DNA of 64,000 nucleotides. Origin: Flavobacterium panacis. GTDB taxonomy: Bacteria > Bacteroidota > Bacteroidia > Flavobacteriales > Flavobacteriaceae. A program made the position numbers and the translations under genes. The notes beneath the pieces were generated by a model. It saw nothing but the letters and a program-made list of their open reading frames with translations, was not told the DNA's origin and ran no database searches. Below are positions 60,670 through 64,000 of this stretch, one piece after another (position 1 is the first letter of the stretch; each line of letters begins with the position of its first letter). The stretch covers positions 186,001 to 250,000 of the forward strand of contig NZ_JANKMS010000006.1 of NCBI RefSeq assembly GCF_024649945.1. Direction: 5' to 3'.

Positions 60670-63066
60670 TTAAAATTTACTGATCGCGTAGTTGAGTTTG
60701 ATGTAAAAAGCTCTACCTGGTTTTTGAGCAGCGAAATTGTCATAAACCTGTTCGTCAAAAATATTTTTAGCATCAAAGCTTACTACAAATTGTTTGTTCG
60801 GGAATGCATAGCTTAAACCTAAATCCTGTGGAAACTGAGCTGTAGTTCTGTCAATTTCTAGCCAAGAAGTATAAAATGGATCGACATAACCACAGTAGTA
60901 ATACAGATTTAATTCTGATTTATTCTGAATTACATTTTTAAAGTTGTACTGAAGATTTCCATTAATAGTAAAATAAGGTTCGTTTGGCAGTTGCTTATTA
61001 TAATGTACAATGGTATTTCCATTAACATCGTATCTATCTTTGTAAACAGAATTAAATTTAGATAGATTTATTCCTGCAAATAATCTTTCTTTGAAGGAGT
61101 ATTGAATAGATGTTTCAAAACCAACAGATTGTGTTTTTCCTAAATTGACGAAAGGTGTAGCCTGAACAGCTTCATTAACTCGATTACTTATTTGCTGAAC
61201 AATTTTATCTTGGATATTTCGCCAGAAAGCATTTCCATAAAATGAAAATTTATGATTATGAATTAGATAAGGTCCTAATCGTAAACCAGCATTAAAATTG
61301 TCACTTTGTTCTGGACCTAAATTAGGGTTGCTTAAAACGTTTTGACCAGGAAGTCCGAATATCTCATTTTCATTTGGCAATCTAATTGCTTTTTCAGCAG
61401 AAAACATTAACAATGCCTTTGGAACGACAGCATAAGAAGATGCAAATCCATATCCTGTGAAATTAGTATTTCTAATGGCAGTATCCATAAACACAGATCT
61501 CTGACCATCTTGATTGACTAAAATTGTAGGGGTAACTTGTTCCGTTTTTAAATAATAATTTTTGATAAAAAAGTTACCTTTTAGACGTGATTGAAAAGCT
61601 TGCATTTCATAGGCGAAAGAGGTAACGGATTTATCTAAATCTCTTGTTGCTAAAAAATTACGAATCAATTCAGGTAGCATTATATCTGTATCATTTCGAT
61701 CAACATTATAAAACATTCCATTAACAAGAATCTTGTGGTTTTTAGAAATGTTATACGTTAAACCAGCTCTTGTATTAAAAATATCTAGCTTTTGATGGTT
61801 GATTGTAGGAGCTCCCTGCTGAGCACCAAATACTGATATAATAGGCTCTCCATATAATCCAATTGCTTTTTCACCGTTCCAGTTGTAATTCCATTTTACA
61901 GTATCGTTGACTACATCATTTCTGTGACTATAAACAGAAATTACCGAGAAGTCAAGATTTTTAATTAAGAAATCTTTTTTGTTGTAATTGATACTAAAAA
62001 CATTGGCAGCAGATTCACTGAAACGTCCTTTGTAAGGTTTAGTCATATACTGACCGTGCTGAATCTGATTGTAATCTTCAGAACCATTATAACTGATAGA
62101 GAAATTATCGGCCCATTTTACATCTGTAAAACCTGCTTCTAGTCTTCCTCCGTATGATCGATACATACTTTCAAATCGTTTTGCTCTGATATATTCATAA
62201 CGTCCATTTGGTGCGATATTGTAAACGAATCTTCCCCAAACTTCGTAGTCATTATCAGAATAATTCTGAAATCCATTTGCTTTAATGGTAAAACCGGATT
62301 TATCTCTGTAAGTCGTACTGAAATTCGATTGGATAGTATTAAATGAACCATAAGAGACAGAAGCAGCAATCATGTTTTTAGATCCTTTTTTAAGAATCAC
62401 ATTAATAGCTCCTCCAAGTGAATCGTCTGCCAGATAAGCAGGAACAACGCCTTTATAAACTTCAATTCTTTCAATTAATGCTGGTGGAATACTATTTAAA
62501 CTGAATGATGCTCCATAAGTTTGAATCGGAATCCCATCAATAAAAATACGAATTGCATTTCCTGACATTCCATTAATGTTGTAGGTTACAGCAGAACCCA
62601 AACCTCCATTCTGTCTGATTCTTACACCTCCTGAACGATCTAATAAATCGTTGGTTTGAAGATTTCTTTTTGCTGCTTCCTGTGTCTCGATGACATTTAC
62701 AGCAAAACCTTTCTCCATAATCTCTTTTCGAATAGAAGATTTTTTGATGACAACTTCTTGCAAATCTTTTGGACCATTTCGATCTAAAGAGATATTGAAT
62801 TCTGTGTTCGGTTTGTTGATGGTAATTTTGGTAGTTTTTGTTTGTCCTTCCATAGAAGAAGTTTCTAAAACGTACTCGCCGTATTTTAATCCTTTAAACT
62901 CGTAACGGCCAAAATCATTTACGATGGCGTATTTCTGAGTTCCTTTAATAATTACTGAAGAACCATAAGCTAATTCGTCGGTTCCAAAAGTCACTTTTCC
63001 CGTAAGATTTCCAGTTTGTGACCAGGCTGAAATAGTAAATAAAAATAGTAGTAAAATTGTTCTCAT
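60670..63066 (-). CDS. TonB-dependent outer-membrane receptor
   Basis: A 798-residue receptor, siderophore/cofactor type rather than SusC type. The signal peptide ends near residue 16 (AWSQ). A carboxypeptidase-regulatory-like domain (about 18-95, LTGKVTFGTDELAYGSSVII) precedes the plug (about 115-235, LLDRSGGVRIRQNGGLGSAV, RIFIDGIPIQTYG, ERIEVYKGVVPAYLADDSLG). The rest is barrel, ending GRAFYIKLNYAISKF with the expected aromatic C-terminus. Length and lack of a SusD partner separate it from the two SusC proteins. Partner genes (DUF4374 downstream, ApbE upstream) suggest an iron chelate or flavin-related ligand; this is inference. Confidence 0.92.
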   Translation of the reverse strand: MRTILLLFLFTISAWSQTGNLTGKVTFGTDELAYGSSVIIKGTQKYAIVNDFGRYEFKGLKYGEYVLETSSMEGQTKTTKITINKPNTEFNISLDRNGPKDLQEVVIKKSSIRKEIMEKGFAVNVIETQEAAKRNLQTNDLLDRSGGVRIRQNGGLGSAVTYNINGMSGNAIRIFIDGIPIQTYGASFSLNSIPPALIERIEVYKGVVPAYLADDSLGGAINVILKKGSKNMIAASVSYGSFNTIQSNFSTTYRDKSGFTIKANGFQNYSDNDYEVWGRFVYNIAPNGRYEYIRAKRFESMYRSYGGRLEAGFTDVKWADNFSISYNGSEDYNQIQHGQYMTKPYKGRFSESAANVFSINYNKKDFLIKNLDFSVISVYSHRNDVVNDTVKWNYNWNGEKAIGLYGEPIISVFGAQQGAPTINHQKLDIFNTRAGLTYNISKNHKILVNGMFYNVDRNDTDIMLPELIRNFLATRDLDKSVTSFAYEMQAFQSRLKGNFFIKNYYLKTEQVTPTILVNQDGQRSVFMDTAIRNTNFTGYGFASSYAVVPKALLMFSAEKAIRLPNENEIFGLPGQNVLSNPNLGPEQSDNFNAGLRLGPYLIHNHKFSFYGNAFWRNIQDKIVQQISNRVNEAVQATPFVNLGKTQSVGFETSIQYSFKERLFAGINLSKFNSVYKDRYDVNGNTIVHYNKQLPNEPYFTINGNLQYNFKNVIQNKSELNLYYYCGYVDPFYTSWLEIDRTTAQFPQDLGLSYAFPNKQFVVSFDAKNIFDEQVYDNFAAQKPGRAFYIKLNYAISKF

Positions 63067-63091
63067 ATTGAGTCTGCGTGTAAAAGTGGTG

Positions 63092-63099
63092 CAAACTTA
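63092..63099 (-). promoter_or_regulatory. Probable -7 element (TAAGTTTG) of the TonB receptor gene
   Basis: On the minus strand TAAGTTTG fits TAnnTTTG and lies 25 bp before the start codon. A -33 box is not clear. No Fur-like palindrome was recognised nearby. Confidence 0.45.
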
Positions 63100-63257
63100 T
63101 ATGATAATTTAAATTTAATCTAAATAAAGCTATTAGAAGATTATTAGAATTCTATTGCAGTCTCTAATGTTATTTTAATATGAATAAATTATTGGTTATT
63201 AAAGCCCTTTTCATGTAATTTGTCCTCTAGAAAGAGGAGGACGATGATTTTAAATTT

Positions 63258-63365
63258 TATGTCATTTCGACCGAAGGGAGAAATCACACTAGAAACTCCA
63301 CAAAGTATATTAAAAATCTTTGCCGATTTCCGCGTGTGATTTCTCCCTTCGGTCGAAATGACAAA
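63258..63365. repeat. Dispersed palindromic element, family C, copy 3 (perfect)
   Basis: Perfect 30-bp arms lie at 63260-63289 and 63334-63363, starting TGTCATTTCGACCGAAGGGA. The loop has AGAAACTCCACAAAG, as in copy 2. The rest of the 63067-63391 gap holds a -7 box (63092), AT-rich sequence and a small hairpin around CCTCT/AGAGG at 63223-63236. Confidence 0.9.
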
Positions 63366-63391
63366 TCTTGCCGTAAATTTAATTCACTATT

Positions 63392-64000
63392 TTATAATTT
63401 ATAAGCAAAATTCTTAGACTTAATAACTTTCCCCTTATCAGTAATCATTACACAACTATATTCTGGGAATTTTTGAAGTAATACTAAGCCTTCTTTTTGT
63501 CCTAAAACCATCATTGAAGTGCTTAATCCGTTTGCGGTTTCTGCGTTTGGTCCTAAAACCGTAACACTGCATAAACCTGTTGCTGGATAACCTGTTGCTG
63601 GATTTATAATATGAGAAAAGCGTTTTCCGTTAAAAACAACAAACTTTTCGTAACTGCCAGAAGTAGTAATCGCGCCATCTTTTAACGGAATTGCAGCCAA
63701 AATTTTCTCAGGTTTAAATGGATTTGTAATTCCGATTTTCCAATCGTTTCCGTTAGGTTGTTTTCCCCAAGTGCTCATATCGCCTGAGCCATTTATAATT
63801 CCGGCTTGAATCCCTTTTTTGATCATCATGGCGCGACATTTATCGGTGGCGTAACCTTCGCCTAAAGCACCAAATCCGATTTTCATTCCTTTTAATTTTA
63901 GGAAAATTGTAGATTGTACACTGTCGAGAATGATATTTTTATAACCGACTTTTTCTACTGATTTCTTTATAGCTTCTTCTGATGGCATTTCGGTCATCGA
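63392..64000 (-). CDS. apbE: ApbE family FAD:protein FMN transferase, N-terminus outside window
   Basis: The C-terminal 202 codons of an ApbE-type flavin transferase; the start lies beyond the window end, since the frame is open to position 64000 and about 100-130 residues of the usual length are missing. ApbE attaches FMN to target proteins in the periplasm, using FAD and magnesium. Visible motifs are FGALGEGYATDKC, GIINGSGDMSTWG, the hallmark HIINPATGYPATG, and NGLSTSMMVLG. It is encoded upstream of the TonB receptor on the same strand with a family C repeat between them, so cotranscription is uncertain. Confidence 0.9.
   Translation of the reverse strand, partial: SMTEMPSEEAIKKSVEKVGYKNIILDSVQSTIFLKLKGMKIGFGALGEGYATDKCRAMMIKKGIQAGIINGSGDMSTWGKQPNGNDWKIGITNPFKPEKILAAIPLKDGAITTSGSYEKFVVFNGKRFSHIINPATGYPATGLCSVTVLGPNAETANGLSTSMMVLGQKEGLVLLQKFPEYSCVMITDKGKVIKSKNFAYKL

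Overview
The window is about 64 kb of AT-rich DNA from a member of the Bacteroidota, most likely a Flavobacterium or close relative. Supporting signs are two SusC/SusD pairs, Bacteroidota-type -7 promoter boxes (TAnnTTTG), an ECF sigma/FecR pair, DUF4272, DUF4374 and DUF4982 domains, and protein sequences of clear Flavobacteriaceae character. No rRNA, tRNA, CRISPR, transposase or phage genes were seen. All functions below come from reading motifs and family resemblance; no database search was run.

Left part (1-5.4 kb): a GH2 beta-galactosidase-like enzyme and a DUF4272 protein, both bracketed by copies of one nested palindromic repeat, then a YdeI/OmpD-associated protein and a Pr6Pr-like membrane protein. 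Next (5.6-21.3 kb) comes a nutrient-uptake locus: ECF sigma factor, FecR anti-sigma, STN-bearing SusC, SusD, a TlpA-like thiol-disulfide protein, an alpha/beta hydrolase, DsbD and a large M16 zinc protease. The enzymes suggest a peptide or protein-derived substrate under cell-surface signalling. A Cys/Gly-tailed membrane protein (21.4-22.8 kb) stands alone after a strong terminator.

The centre (22.9-57.6 kb) is a large glycoprotein-glycan utilisation locus. In order: GH29 fucosidase, NagB-PIG-L fusion, LytTR regulator and LytS-type kinase (opposite strand), GH92, sodium/solute symporter, GH130 phosphorylase, CBM9-like protein, GHL10-like lipoprotein, Tat-exported glycosylasparaginase, GH20, GH35, GH29, GH92, GH3-PA14, SusC, SusD, FucP-type MFS transporter, Asp-box (sialidase-like) protein and M28 peptidase. 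Together these can strip fucose, galactose, GlcNAc and mannose from an N-glycan, cut the GlcNAc-Asn bond, phosphorolyse Man-beta-1,4-GlcNAc in the cytoplasm and feed glucosamine-6-phosphate into glycolysis. No recognisable GH18/GH85/GH163 endo-beta-N-acetylglucosaminidase or PNGase is present. The route therefore looks like the exo-acting lysosomal pathway, and the GHL10-like protein is the best candidate for a missing step.

Right part (57.7-64 kb): a divergent HxlR regulator/NAD(P)-binding reductase pair with readable promoters and operator half-sites. It is followed on the minus strand by a probable metal or cofactor uptake cluster: DUF4374 lipoprotein, TonB-dependent receptor, and an ApbE flavin transferase cut off by the window end.

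Intergenic DNA carries several families of dispersed palindromic elements (A/B at 1, 2541, 4022 and 27203; C at 33590, 38118 and 63258; D at 18226, 38231 and 59041; E at 33531 and 55440). They explain most of the longer non-coding gaps.
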